Source: an uncultured Prevotellaceae bacterium (lineage in GTDB: Bacteria; Bacteroidota; Bacteroidia; Bacteroidales; Muribaculaceae). From it: a DNA stretch of 64,000 nt. A program made the translations under genes and the position numbers. The DNA lies in contig CALGGO010000060.1 in the NCBI GenBank assembly GCA_937916085.1, forward strand, positions 1 to 64,000. The letters run 5' to 3'. The notes below the pieces were generated by a model. That model ran no database searches, had not been told where the DNA came from, and saw nothing but the letters and a program-made list of their open reading frames with translations. This document shows, piece after piece, positions 1 to 10,700 of this stretch (position 1 is its first letter; every line of letters starts with the position of its first letter).

Positions 1-151
1 AAAGTTAAGAGTTCAAAGTTAAGAGTTCAAAGTTAAGAGTTCAAAGTTAAGAGTTGAATGGGAAATTTGTATTGAGAGGGAAGAGTGAAACTATGGACTA
101 TAAACTATGAACTATAAACTATGAACTATAAACTGTAACTATGAACTATGA
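1..151. repeat. short-period intergenic repeat array
   Basis: The first half repeats the word aaagttaagagttc in direct orientation about four times. The second half carries the opposite-strand words (actatgaactataaact) up to the pdxJ stop. The two halves could pair on one strand. The same vocabulary recurs at 15842-16140 and elsewhere in this window. No gene is visible here. Confidence 0.8.
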
Positions 152-152
152 A

Positions 153-866
153 CTAAATTAAGCAGTTCTGGTAAGCCTTAACTGTTTTCTCAAGTCCTAA
201 GTAGAGGGCGTCGCTGATAAGTGCGTGGCCTATCGACACTTCGTCGAGGTAAGGCACGTTGTCCTTGAAGAACTTGAGGTTTAGCAGATTGAGGTCGTGG
301 CCCGCATTCAATCCCAGCCCCACCTCATGCGCCACTTGAGCTGCCTTAGTGTAAGGAGCGACAGCCTGCTCGGGAGAGGTGGAGAACATCTGGGCAAAGG
401 GACCTGTGTAGAGTTCAACCCTGTCGGCACCCGCCTCTGCTGCCTGACGCACGCGCTCCTCGGTGGCATCGACAAAGATGCTTACCCTGATTCCTGCCTC
501 CTTGAGCTGGGCAACCACAGTCTTGAGAAAGTCCATATTCTCGGCCACAGGCCATCCCTGCGAGGAGGTGAGTACGCTCGGAGCATCGGGCACCAGTGTA
601 GCCTGATGGGGACGCACCTCAAGCACCATATCCATAAACCGCTTGTCGGGGAAACCCTCGATGTTGAACTCGGTGTGCAATGCAGGCTTCAGTTCATAGA
701 CATCGGCGCGGCGAATGTGACGCTCATCGGGACGCGGATGCACGGTGATGCCGTCGGCTCCAAACCGCTCAATGTCGAGAGCCACTTGCAGCACGTTGGG
801 CAGATTGCCTCCACGAGCGTTGCGCAAAGTCGCCACTTTATTTACATTTACACTCAGATTTACCAT
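153..866 (-). CDS. pdxJ: pyridoxine 5'-phosphate synthase
   Basis: PdxJ condenses 1-deoxy-D-xylulose 5-phosphate with 3-amino-2-oxopropyl phosphate to give pyridoxine 5'-phosphate, the last ring-forming step of the DXP-dependent vitamin B6 pathway, in the cytosol. The 237-aa product has the normal family length. It opens with NLSVNVNKVATLRNARGG, followed by the signature GADGITVHPRPDERHI near residues 36-51 and the later segment VELYTGPFA. The C-terminal GLGLNAGHDLNLLN and VSIGHALISDALYLG segments are typical phosphate-binding regions of this TIM barrel. The gene is divergent from nadK with a 200-bp gap. Its 3' side runs straight into a repeat array. Confidence 0.95.
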   Translation of the reverse strand: MVNLSVNVNKVATLRNARGGNLPNVLQVALDIERFGADGITVHPRPDERHIRRADVYELKPALHTEFNIEGFPDKRFMDMVLEVRPHQATLVPDAPSVLTSSQGWPVAENMDFLKTVVAQLKEAGIRVSIFVDATEERVRQAAEAGADRVELYTGPFAQMFSTSPEQAVAPYTKAAQVAHEVGLGLNAGHDLNLLNLKFFKDNVPYLDEVSIGHALISDALYLGLEKTVKAYQNCLI

Positions 867-937
867 AAAAACTTAGCTAAGTTATTTTATAACGTGTTGT
901 TTTCTCATATTAGTGCATAAATGTGAGCAAAAATTAT

Positions 938-945
938 TAATTTTG
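938..945 (+). promoter_or_regulatory. possible -7 box between pdxJ and nadK
   Basis: The sequence taattttg fits the Bacteroidetes -7 consensus TAnnTTTG. It lies inside a near-palindrome, gcaaaaattattaattttgc, so it could serve nadK on the plus strand or, less exactly, pdxJ on the minus strand. A nadK transcript from here would have a leader of more than 100 nt. I see no clear -33 TTTG at the right distance. Confidence 0.3.
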
Positions 946-1095
946 CCGTCAGTTATGAGATACCACACTATATATCGTGTTACAAAAGTAGAAGATATTA
1001 GTGAGAAATAAAAACAAAATAGCACTTTAAAAAGTTTTTTCAACGTTTTTCACACATTTACGGCCATTATGGTGGCAAAAAACACTGCATTCACT

Positions 1096-1968
1096 ATGGA
1101 TATAGCGTTATTTGGCAACAGCTATCAGGAGAAATATAAAGACCAGTTGAGCGACCTGCTCGCCTTCTTGCAGAAGAAGAATGATTTCACGCTCATGGTG
1201 GAACGTGACTTCGCACGCTATCTCAGGTCACTGGGCATAGGCGTGAATCAGGAGTGGGAGTTCGACCGCGACACCTTCACTGGCGCATCGCTGGCGGTGA
1301 GCATTGGCGGCGACGGCACTATGCTGAGAAATGCGGCGCGCCTGGCGGCGCACGACACCCCCGTGGTGGGCATCAACTCGGGGCATCTGGGCTACCTCAC
1401 CGCCGGGCGCATCAACGAGGCGAGCAACATCATCGAGAGTATAGCCCGCGGCGAATGCCGACGCGAGCAGCGCACCATGCTGCAACTGCTGGAGATTGAC
1501 GGCAAGCCCTGCGACAACGTGGTGGCTCTCAACGAGATAGCCATCTTGCGTCAAGACACCACCTCGATGATTTCCATCCCCACCACCATCAACGGCACGA
1601 TGCTCACCACCTACAAGGGCGACGGTCTGGTGATAAGCACCCCCACAGGCTCCACAGCCTACAACATGAGCGTGGGAGGACCCATCATCAACCCCTCGAC
1701 GAGCTGCTTGGTGCTCTCACCCATCTCGCCTCACTCGCTCACCATGCGACCCATAGTGGTGAACGAAGACTCCTTGATAGAAGTCACTATCAACACCCGT
1801 GCGAAATGGATACAAGTCAGCGTTGACGGCATGGCGATGACACTGCCCAGCGGCACCACAGTGAAGATAGCGCGCGCCCCTTATCGCCTTACCGTGCTCC
1901 AAAAAAACGAACACAACTTCGCCAGCACCCTCCGCGAAAAACTCCTCTGGGGCGCCGACCAACGGTGA
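1096..1968 (+). CDS. nadK: NAD kinase
   Basis: NadK phosphorylates NAD+ to NADP+ in the cytosol using ATP or polyphosphate. The diagnostic GGDGTML motif sits near residue 70 of this start, followed by GINSGHLGYL, ALNEIAI and the conserved GDGLVISTPTGSTAYNMSVGGP segment (split here: GDGLVISTPTGSTAY then NMSVGGP). I chose the ATG at 1096 because family members begin with a short strand of the MDIALFGNSYQ type. An in-frame ATG at 1069 adds nine residues with no family counterpart and cannot be excluded. Length is about 290 aa, normal for the family. Base composition is GC-rich compared with the island that follows. Confidence 0.95.
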   Translation: MDIALFGNSYQEKYKDQLSDLLAFLQKKNDFTLMVERDFARYLRSLGIGVNQEWEFDRDTFTGASLAVSIGGDGTMLRNAARLAAHDTPVVGINSGHLGYLTAGRINEASNIIESIARGECRREQRTMLQLLEIDGKPCDNVVALNEIAILRQDTTSMISIPTTINGTMLTTYKGDGLVISTPTGSTAYNMSVGGPIINPSTSCLVLSPISPHSLTMRPIVVNEDSLIEVTINTRAKWIQVSVDGMAMTLPSGTTVKIARAPYRLTVLQKNEHNFASTLREKLLWGADQR

Positions 1969-2313
1969 TGCTTATTTAATGCATAATTCACAATTGATTA
2001 AGTGCAAAGATTATTTTCATTTAAATTCTTTTAATTCCTTTAGTCATTGGCAGAATTGCGCAACACCAAATCACGAAAAATCAACTATAAGTGATTTTTT
2101 ACACTGATTTATTAACAATTTAAATCTGCCAATGGGCAACTCTAATCAATTATCAACCTCAAATCCGTTATAGGATTGAGGCTGTTTTATATAAATTTAC
2201 CTAAAACACAAAACCTTTTCCTAATTTGTTATATTTTTCTTCAAAAAGCACCTAAACTTAGATTATTTTCATTATCTTTGTATCCACATTAATTATATAA
2301 AATTATATAAGAT
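1969..2313. other. intergenic gap at the edge of the accessory island
   Basis: This AT-rich 345-bp gap separates GC-rich nadK from the AT-rich island. It holds a perfect 9-bp inverted repeat, attggcaga (2046-2054) and tctgccaat (2125-2133). Inside that is a small hairpin, aaaaatca (2076-2083) with tgattttt (2092-2099), which could terminate nadK transcription. A TAnnTTTG promoter box for the next gene lies at 2273-2280. No coding sequence is recognisable. Confidence 0.6.
2273..2280 (+). promoter_or_regulatory. -7 promoter box of the island operon
   Basis: tatctttg matches TAnnTTTG exactly and lies 33 bp before the regulator ATG, giving a leader of roughly 25 nt. There is no perfect TTTG at the -33 position, so regulation by the encoded XRE protein is plausible but only inferred. 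Confidence 0.6.
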
Positions 2314-2532
2314 ATGACAAGAGACATGAATCGCCTCAAAGTGGTGCTTGCAGAAACAAAACGCACCAACAGATGGTTAGCAGAACAACTGGGCAAGGAC
2401 GAAGCAACAGTCTCCAAATGGTGTACAAACACAAGCCAGCCGAGCCTTGAAACATTGTTTCAAATAGCAGAATGCCTTGACGTTCATGTTCAAGAACTTA
2501 TTAGCAAGGATAAGAAATATGATTCAGAATAG
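2314..2532 (+). CDS. XRE-family HTH regulator of the R-M-like island
   Basis: A 72-aa Cro/C1-type helix-turn-helix protein, essentially one DNA-binding domain. NRLKVVLAETKRTNRWLAEQ is followed by LGKDEATVSKWCTN, the recognition helix region, and by PSLETLFQIAECLDVHVQEL. Small regulators of this type precede restriction-modification genes in many Bacteroidetes and are thought to control expression timing; that role is inferred here. The start could be the second ATG at 2326 (MNRLKVV). Its 3' end overlaps the helicase start at 2519 by 14 bp, so the two are probably translationally coupled. Confidence 0.85.
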   Translation: MTRDMNRLKVVLAETKRTNRWLAEQLGKDEATVSKWCTNTSQPSLETLFQIAECLDVHVQELISKDKKYDSE

Positions 2533-5500
2533 TTTCATAACAAACAAAGATAAACTACTGTCAGATATCATCAACGGCATTCTTCCAAAGAGTCAATCAT
2601 TGGATGTCCTCGTTGGGTATTTCTTCTTCTCAGGCTATAAACTGATTTCTGAGAAGTTGATAGACAAGCACGTGCGCATTCTTGTTGGGCTTGACATTGA
2701 CACGCGGATTACGAAATACATCCATGAGATTGATACTTTAGCCGATTACAACAAGTCTCGTAGTCAGCTCAAGGATGATTACTATAACCATTTCGTTAGG
2801 CTGTTCAATGACACCGATTTCCTTGATAGCCAACCCAAATTGGAATACTTCAAGTTATTTTATGACAAGATTAAGGCCGGCTCTTTGGAAATCAGAAGAA
2901 CAGATGAACCTTGTCACGCCAAGATGTATATATTTGAATATAAGGATGAGATCAACGAGGAAGGCGAAGACCCAGGTTCTGTTATTACAGGTTCCAGCAA
3001 TCTTTCTTATGAAGGTTTGGCGGGAAGAGTTGAAATCAATGCCCGTTTCAACGACAAAGGTTCCTATATAGATGCCAAAACTATTTTCGAAGAACTTTGG
3101 GAAAAGTCAATTGTCATTGCCGACAAAGATCATATTGATGATTTCGACACAAAGGTCATGGACCGTATATGGTATGAAAAGTTATATAGTCCTTACAAGA
3201 TGTACCTCCGTGTGCTCAAGGAGTACTTCGCCATTCCCACATCGGAAAATCTACTTACGCCATACGACATTACAGATGGTAAGTTCTCAAATCTAAAATA
3301 TCAAACGGATGCCGTGCAAATGGCCATTAATGCCATCAAGAATCATAATGGTGTGATAGTGGCCGATGTGGTAGGACTGGGCAAGAGTATCATTGCCTCT
3401 ACCGTTGCCCGCAATCTTAGATTAAGAACACTGGTGGTTTGTCCGCCTCATTTGGAAGAGCAATGGCGCAGTTATCGTGATGACTTTGGTTTTACTGCAT
3501 CTATTTACACGACGGGAAAACTAGAGGATGCTTTGAATTACTACGAACGAATAGTAAAGGCCGACGAGCAGTATCTGATCGTTGTTGATGAGGCACACCG
3601 CTACCGAAACGAATACACAATTGACTACACAATTCTGCATCAACTTTGTTCTGGCAATAAGGTGATACTTTTGACAGCAACCCCATTCAATAATAAACCA
3701 GACGATATCTATGCGATGCTGAAACTGTTCCAGATTCCAACCAAATCTACCTTGAAGACTGTTGATAATCTGGGTGCAAAGTTCAAAGACTTGATAGCCA
3801 CGTATAAACAACTTCAAAAGGATCAGCGCAATGGAAAAGTAACGGATGCCGAAGTAACCAAAGAAGCAGGAAGGATAGCTAACGAGATACGTTCTATCAT
3901 CAGCCCACTTGTGATTCGACGCTCTCGTATTGATTTGAAGGAAATACCAGAGTACGCCGAAGACTTAAAACAGCAGAATATCCAGTTAGTCATCCCCAAC
4001 GATCCCATTGAGTTGGATTACGACCTAAGGAGTCTAAAAGACCTGTATCTTGAAACGCTTGACCGCATTAGCGAGGATGATGATAAGAAAAAGAACAACG
4101 GGAAATACCGATTCAAAGCTGCCCGATATTCTCCAGTCTTATATCTGAGAGAAGAATTAAAGCAGGAACTATCAGATTTGTTGGAAGAAAAGACTGGCGT
4201 AGAACTGAATCTGTTGTTTGGACGACAGGCCAATGTCGCAAAGTTTATGCGTCGCTTGTTGGTGCGTCGTTTTGAGAGTTCTGAATATGCTTTTCGTATG
4301 TCACTTGAATATATGATAGGCAGTTCTCGTAAAATCCTGAAATGGATAAAAGAAAAGGGAAAGATGCCTGTCTATAAGAAAGGAAATCTTCCTGACGTTG
4401 ATGACTTTTATAAGACAAACGATGATGGTAACAACCTCATTACAGAAACCTACGAAAAGTATGAGAAACGTGGATTCTTTGAAATAGACATGAAGTATAT
4501 CAAGGAATCCTTTGTAGAAGACATCAAGGCGGACATGGCTCTGCTTTTAGAGATACAAAAGAAATGGTTCGGAGAGGACGGAACTATCATGAGCGACCCC
4601 AAGTTGGAATCGTTCAAGGGCATTTTAGACAAGCAAATTGCCAAGGAACCTCAGCGCAAAATCATTGTGTTTACAGAGTTTGCCGATACTGCCGACTATC
4701 TTGGCAAGGCATTACAGGCATACGGGCTTCCAGTATTCAAATACACCTCTGCCGATGCTTCCCAAACCAACAAAAACACCATCAACGCTAACTTCAATGC
4801 GGGAGAGAAAAAGGAGTATCAGCGGGATGACTATAAAATACTCGTTGCTACCGATGCAATCTCTGAAGGCTACAACCTGCATCGTGCAGGAACGGTTATC
4901 AATTATGACATTCCATACAACCCCACTCGTATCATCCAGCGAATAGGGCGTATCAACCGCATTAACAAGAAAGTCTTCGACCAGTTGTATATCTACAACT
5001 ACTTCCCAACGGATGTAGGCGAATCAGAAACGCGCACCAAGGAAATCTCTACCTTGAAGATGGCTATGATTCATGCCATCATGGGAGAAGACACAAAAGT
5101 GCTAACCAAAGATGAGGAAATACAATCTTATTTTTTAGAACAGTATCGCAAAGAAATGGCAAAGAGCGAGGAAATATCCTGGGACGTTAAGTACCAGAAA
5201 CTGCTAAACGCAGCCAAGGGTACTGAGATTTATGAAGAAGCATTGCAGTTGCCTCATCGTGCTCGTACAGGCCGTTCTGGTGAAAAGCCTAGAAGCGGTG
5301 CCCTCATGTTTGGCAAGAAGGGCAACGATTTTGTCTTTAAGATAGGAAACGAAGAAGGCTTGGTCATTCAATTAACCGCAGAAGAAGCCATTGGCCTATT
5401 TGAGGCAGAAACAAGCGAACAGCCCACAGCACTTTCCGAATCTTTCGAGTCTGCTTATCAGTTAACCAAATCACATCTGTTCAGTAGTGATGTGAAGGAC

Positions 5501-5776
5501 AAGAACGAGAAAGCACGAATAGAAGCCATGCAGAAGGTGAAAGTGATGCTGAATCGCAAGGTGCTACCAACTGACTATCTGAAAGACTTGATAAAGGTCA
5601 TTCAGAGCGATGGCCTTTCTGGCTATGAAATTCGTTATATAAACAAACTGAAACCTGCCGACTACAATAAGTTGCCCGACCAAATTGATGAATATTATAT
5701 CAATCGCATCATAGAAACATGCAATCATGTGGATGATGGCGAGGAATTAATCATTTTAGCAGAGGAATTAAAATGA
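2519..5776 (+). CDS. PLD-nuclease / SF2 helicase fusion
   Basis: A 1085-aa protein with an N-terminal phospholipase D-type nuclease domain (HAKMYIF near residue 132, then GSSNLSYEG near 158) fused to a superfamily 2 DEAD/SNF2-like helicase. Helicase motifs are VADVVGLGKS (Walker A, about 285), VVDEAHRYRN (Walker B, about 355), LLTATPFNN (motif III, about 387) and IIQRIGRINRINK (motif VI, about 809). Only one HxK half-site is seen, as usual for a PLD domain that acts as a dimer. I prefer the ATG at 2519 (MIQNSFITNKDK) to the upstream in-frame ATG at 2477, which lies inside the regulator gene. Likely role: DNA translocation and cleavage in defence. It ends in an ATGA overlap with the next gene. 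Confidence 0.88.
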   Translation: MIQNSFITNKDKLLSDIINGILPKSQSLDVLVGYFFFSGYKLISEKLIDKHVRILVGLDIDTRITKYIHEIDTLADYNKSRSQLKDDYYNHFVRLFNDTDFLDSQPKLEYFKLFYDKIKAGSLEIRRTDEPCHAKMYIFEYKDEINEEGEDPGSVITGSSNLSYEGLAGRVEINARFNDKGSYIDAKTIFEELWEKSIVIADKDHIDDFDTKVMDRIWYEKLYSPYKMYLRVLKEYFAIPTSENLLTPYDITDGKFSNLKYQTDAVQMAINAIKNHNGVIVADVVGLGKSIIASTVARNLRLRTLVVCPPHLEEQWRSYRDDFGFTASIYTTGKLEDALNYYERIVKADEQYLIVVDEAHRYRNEYTIDYTILHQLCSGNKVILLTATPFNNKPDDIYAMLKLFQIPTKSTLKTVDNLGAKFKDLIATYKQLQKDQRNGKVTDAEVTKEAGRIANEIRSIISPLVIRRSRIDLKEIPEYAEDLKQQNIQLVIPNDPIELDYDLRSLKDLYLETLDRISEDDDKKKNNGKYRFKAARYSPVLYLREELKQELSDLLEEKTGVELNLLFGRQANVAKFMRRLLVRRFESSEYAFRMSLEYMIGSSRKILKWIKEKGKMPVYKKGNLPDVDDFYKTNDDGNNLITETYEKYEKRGFFEIDMKYIKESFVEDIKADMALLLEIQKKWFGEDGTIMSDPKLESFKGILDKQIAKEPQRKIIVFTEFADTADYLGKALQAYGLPVFKYTSADASQTNKNTINANFNAGEKKEYQRDDYKILVATDAISEGYNLHRAGTVINYDIPYNPTRIIQRIGRINRINKKVFDQLYIYNYFPTDVGESETRTKEISTLKMAMIHAIMGEDTKVLTKDEEIQSYFLEQYRKEMAKSEEISWDVKYQKLLNAAKGTEIYEEALQLPHRARTGRSGEKPRSGALMFGKKGNDFVFKIGNEEGLVIQLTAEEAIGLFEAETSEQPTALSESFESAYQLTKSHLFSSDVKDKNEKARIEAMQKVKVMLNRKVLPTDYLKDLIKVIQSDGLSGYEIRYINKLKPADYNKLPDQIDEYYINRIIETCNHVDDGEELIILAEELK

Positions 5777-7731
5777 AAACTGCACAAGAACTTTTCGACC
5801 AATTGAATTCTATTGACGAGAATGTCAGAATCGATGCAAAAAAAGCATCTGAGATAGATAAGAGCATTATGGAAACCGTATGCGCTTTTGCCAATGAGCC
5901 AGGCTTGGGCGGTGGATATCTGTTATTAGGCGCAATCAGAACGGGTTTTAAGGATGGGCTTCCAGTATATGTGCCCGAGAACATTGAGAATCCTGATAAA
6001 ATACAGAATGATTTTACTACCCAGTGTAGTTCTATGTTCAATGTACGCATCCGTCCACAGATAGAAACTGAGGTCGTAGAGGGGAAAACGGTACTTGTTG
6101 TTAAGATTGACGAAGCTCCTGAAGCCCAAAAACCTATATATATAGTTAACCGTGGACTACCTCAAGGGGCTTTTCGCAGAATAGGTCCTTCTGACCAAAA
6201 ATGTACCGAAGACGATATGAGGGTTTTCTATTCTTCTGCCGAGAGTTTCGACAGCACCATTGTAAAGGGTGCTACACTTGATGATATAGACGACAATGCA
6301 GTAGAATACTATAGGAGACTACGTTCCAAGGTAAACCCCAATGCAGAGGAATTGTCATACGATGACAAAGATCTTCTCATGGCATTAAGGGCATGCGAAA
6401 AGGAAAAAGATGGCAACTATGTCTTGACTTATACGGGACTCGTCGTATTTGGAAAATCTATGTCACTACGCCGTTTGTTGCCAGCATTAAGAGTAGATTA
6501 CATTCGTGTATCTGGCAACAGATGGATAGAAGACCCCGATAAACGTTTCGAGACTACCATTGATATGCGTGGGCCACTTATTCTATTAGTCAACCGTGCT
6601 CTCAATGCAATCATAGACGACCTGCCAAAAGGCTTTGAACTGAAAAAAGGCAATATTCAATCCAATACACCATTTGACTTACCTAATGATGCACTTCGTG
6701 AGGCTTTGGTCAATGCTTTCATCCATTGTTCATTCCGACTTAATCAGCCTATACAGATTATTAGATACTCTAATCGCTTGGAAATAATCAATCCTGGTTT
6801 TTCTTTAAAATCCCCCGAGACTTTAGGCGAGCCAGGATCAGTGCAACGTAATCCATTTATCAGTACCATATTCCATGATACGAACTTAGCAGAAACTAAA
6901 GGTTCGGGCATAAGGTCTATGCGAGGACACATGAAGAAAGCGGGTATGATGCCTCCTACTTTTGAATCAAATCGCTCTGCCAATCAGTTCACTGCGCGAT
7001 TACTATTGCATCACTTCTTGGATAAAGAAACCATTCAGTGGCTTTCATACTATACAGACTATTCATTAAACAACGAGCAAAGGCTAGCCCTGGTCTTTGT
7101 CCGCGAAGTCGGGGCAATAGACAATATAACCTATCGACAGCTAAATAGTGATATTAATAATCAAAAAGCTTCTTTTGATTTGCACGACATGTGTGCCAAA
7201 GGATTATTGGAACAGAAAGGGCAAAGCAGAAGTACATACTACATTGCAGGTACAAACTTTGTTAATAGTAGAGCTGACGGAGAAAATAGTAGAGCTGACG
7301 GAGAAAATAGTAGAGCTAACGAAGAAAATAGTAGAGCTAACGAAGAAAATAGTAGAGCTATTGGAGAAAATAGTAGAGCTGACGGAGAAATGAGTAGAGG
7401 TAACTATCCTCTTAATAGTAGAGGTGACGCCCTTAATAGTAGAGCTAACAAACCCCTTAATAGTAGAGCTAAACAATTTCCCGTAGAATTACAAAAGAAG
7501 ATTTCTAAAATTGGGAGACGCTCTAAACCTGAAGCCATGAAAGAACTTATAATAGAACTTTGTAGTTTGTGTCCGCTAAGTTTACAGGAGTTAGCAAGTA
7601 TATTAAAGAGAAAACCTTCATCATTAAGGTATCTATATATTAATTCATTAATAGGCAACCACCAGCTTTTCTATACTATTCCAGAGATGCTAAACCATCC
7701 TAATCAAAAATATACAACTGTCAAAAAATAA
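5773..7731 (+). CDS. AlbA_2 / ATP-binding protein with heptapeptide repeats
   Basis: A 652-aa protein. Residues 1-150 form an AlbA_2 (Schlafen-like) domain (IDAKKASEIDKSIMETVCAF, then GGGYLLLGAIR). Residues about 240-400 form a GHKL-like ATP-binding domain (ALREALVNAFIHCSF, IQIIRYSNRLEIINPG, ETKGSGIRSMR). Residues about 498-569 are a tandem NSRADGE-type heptapeptide array, and 570-652 look like a winged-helix end (SLQELASILKRKPSSLRYL). COG2865-type proteins share the first two domains. The start overlaps the helicase stop as ATGA, and the methylase follows after 12 bp. A regulatory or nucleic-acid-sensing role in the island is inferred; the repeat is unusual. Confidence 0.82.
   Translation: MKTAQELFDQLNSIDENVRIDAKKASEIDKSIMETVCAFANEPGLGGGYLLLGAIRTGFKDGLPVYVPENIENPDKIQNDFTTQCSSMFNVRIRPQIETEVVEGKTVLVVKIDEAPEAQKPIYIVNRGLPQGAFRRIGPSDQKCTEDDMRVFYSSAESFDSTIVKGATLDDIDDNAVEYYRRLRSKVNPNAEELSYDDKDLLMALRACEKEKDGNYVLTYTGLVVFGKSMSLRRLLPALRVDYIRVSGNRWIEDPDKRFETTIDMRGPLILLVNRALNAIIDDLPKGFELKKGNIQSNTPFDLPNDALREALVNAFIHCSFRLNQPIQIIRYSNRLEIINPGFSLKSPETLGEPGSVQRNPFISTIFHDTNLAETKGSGIRSMRGHMKKAGMMPPTFESNRSANQFTARLLLHHFLDKETIQWLSYYTDYSLNNEQRLALVFVREVGAIDNITYRQLNSDINNQKASFDLHDMCAKGLLEQKGQSRSTYYIAGTNFVNSRADGENSRADGENSRANEENSRANEENSRAIGENSRADGEMSRGNYPLNSRGDALNSRANKPLNSRAKQFPVELQKKISKIGRRSKPEAMKELIIELCSLCPLSLQELASILKRKPSSLRYLYINSLIGNHQLFYTIPEMLNHPNQKYTTVKK
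7264..7479 (+). repeat. 21-bp coding minisatellite (NSRADGE repeats)
   Basis: Six near-identical 21-bp units (aatagtagagctgacggag plus aa) run from 7264 to 7389. They are followed by degenerate units encoding MSRGNYP, NSRGDAL, NSRANKPL and NSRAKQF up to 7479. Because 21 is a multiple of three, unit gain or loss changes protein length without shifting frame. The array is open in several frames on both strands. Confidence 0.95.
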
Positions 7732-7743
7732 GCATTAGCCAAT

Positions 7744-10700
7744 ATGGAGTTTAACAGAGCATATAACCGTGACGAATTTCTCTCATTCCTGAGAGTTAAC
7801 TTCCTCCCAGAGGATTTCCGACAGGAAATAAGCAGTGTAGAGAATCCTGTCCAGTTCCAATACACCCAGCAAGTGACACGTCTCGGAGAATGTGAGTCGC
7901 TGGGGTTGGTGGTCTATGAAGTGCACCATAGTTCAAAACACGATGCACGTGTAGGTCTCACCAAAGAAGCTTTCCGTCTGTTGGCTGACGAATTCTGCGA
8001 ACGCGCTTTGGTGTTCTTTGTGCCAAAGGATGATTACAGCAACTATCGTTTCTCGCTGATTGAGATCACGCTCGACCAATCAGAAGAATCCTCACGCATC
8101 AGCCGCCGATACTCCAATCCTCACCGCTATTCTTATTACCTTGGCAATGGCATCGCTTACTATACCCCAAACAAATACCTGAATGAGAATGGCCGAGTAG
8201 TTAACATTGATGACTTGCGCAGCCGTTTCTCGGTGGAGGTACTTACCAAGGCCTTCTATCAGGAACTCAGCGACTGGTATGCCTGGGCAATTATGGTTGT
8301 ACAATTCCCTAATGACTTGACGATGCCGGAGGATAAACAGAAGTATAACTCTGAGGCGATGATTCGCCTGATAACCCGTCTTATTTTCGTCTGGTTCCTC
8401 AAACAGCGTCACTTGGTGCCCGACGAATTCTTTGATGAGAATTTTATCGCTTCTGAATTAATAGAAGGCTTTTCCCCTCATGCAATAGAGAACCTTTTCG
8501 GAAAGTCTTATGAGAGCAAGTACTATAAAGGTGTACTGCAAAACCTCTTCTTCGCCATGCTCAACAGTCCCATCACGCCAGAAGGTAAGGACACCATTTC
8601 TGAACGTCGTTTCCGCAATGGGCGTGGCGACTATGACAACAACAAATTGATGCGTCATGAGGATTTATTTATCAATCCCGATAAGTTTGTGGAACTGGCT
8701 AACAAGTATGTACCATTTCTAAATGGTGGTTTGTTCGACTGCTTGGACGACAAGGACAAAGGCATTTATATTGATGCTTTCACAGACCGCAAGGCCATCA
8801 GCGACCAGTTGGTGATACCCGACTTTCTATTCTTTGGTGACGAGGTAGGCAAAAACATCGACCTCTCCGATTGGTATGGCGACAAGAAGAAAAAGAAGGT
8901 TAGTGCACGGGGTATTATTGACATTCTGAAGCGTTATAACTTCACCGTTGAAGAAAACACGCCTTTCGACCAAGAAGTATCACTCGACCCAGAGCTATTG
9001 GGAAAAGTGTTTGAGAACCTTTTGGCTGCCTACAACCCAGAGACGCAGACGACTGCCCGCAAGCAGACAGGATCGTTCTATACCCCTCGTGAGATTGTGC
9101 AGTACATGGTGGACGAAAGCCTGATAGCCCATCTAAAGCGAACAGTAGGCGAAGCGTTAGAACCAGAATATCGGAAGTTGGTGCAATATACTGATGAGGA
9201 ACTGAATCTAACCGATGATCAGAAACGCCAGATAATGCAGTCGCTCTATGAATGTAAGGTGCTCGACCCCGCCTGTGGCTCAGGTGCATTCCCAATGGGT
9301 ATGCTCCAACAGATGGTGCATATCCTAGGACAACTTGACCCCAACAACGAGCAATGGAAGAATATGATGCTCAACAATGCCATCAGCGAGACATCTGACG
9401 CCTACCACAACGCAACAGATGAAGAACGTTCGGAAATCGTTGCCGACATAGAGCGCAGTTTCAACGAGAGTATAAATCGCCCCGACTATGCCCGTAAACT
9501 CTACCTGATAGAGAACTGCATCTATGGCGTGGATATCCAGCCCATTGCTATCCAAATCAGCAAACTCCGTTTCTTTATTTCCTTGGTGGTTGACCAGAAG
9601 ACAAACAACAATCCTGTTGACAACTTCGGCATACGTCCTTTGCCAAACCTCGAGGCAAAGTTTGTAGCGGCAAACACCTTGGTTGGATTAGAGAAACGCG
9701 AAACAAACCTCTTTGACTCCGAAACTATCCGCGAAAAAGAAAAGGAAATGAAAGAGGCGAAGCATCGCATATTTGGAGCAAAAACGGTAAAAACAAAACG
9801 TAAATATAAGGAGAAGGTTGAAAGTCTTCGTAATGAAATTACACTAATGTTGAAAGAAAGTGGAGCGATTGGTAATATTGAAGCCCGCCAACTTTCAGAA
9901 TGGGATATGTTTGACCAGAACGCTTCTTCACCATTCTTTGATAGCGAATGGATGTTTAGTATTAAAGATGGATTTGATATTATTGTAGGTAATCCTCCAT
10001 ACCATCAATTGTCTAAAGACAAATCTGCCCCATTGGCATATAGAGCCTACTTAAAAAGGAGATACAACACTTCTGGAGGAAGACAAAATACGTTTATTTA
10101 TTTCACTCATCTTGGTATTGAACTTACGGCTAATAATGGAGTTCTTTCTTATATTATTCCCAATACGATACTGACGCAAGAATACTATAAGGATACTCGT
10201 AAACTATTACTTAAAGAGACATCTCTTCTTAAAGTTGTGTTTTACGATAAAATGCCATTCGAAAATGCTGTAGTGGAGAATGTTACCTTTATTGTTTCTA
10301 AACACAAACAACCCGATTACGAAATATCGTATTATATTAGTGATGTACACTCTGTTGATTATAATTGTACTAAGCAAAAGAGTGAATTTATGACATCACC
10401 TATATTTGCTTTTAGCTTCAAGTCAAATAATTTAAATAGCAAGGTCGCTCTTGACTCCATAAAGCTTAAAGATCTATGCAATATAAATCAAGCTATTGCA
10501 TTAAAGGGTGACAAGTCACTATCTGTAAAACGAGATAATCCATCAGGAAAGTACTATAGATTATTAGATGGAAGAAATATAAATAAATATTCAGTAACTT
10601 GGACTGGGGAGTATCTTGATTATTGTTTAGAAAGAATTCATTCATGCAAAACAAAAACGATTTTCGAAGTTCCTGAAAAACTATTATTTAGAAGAGTATC

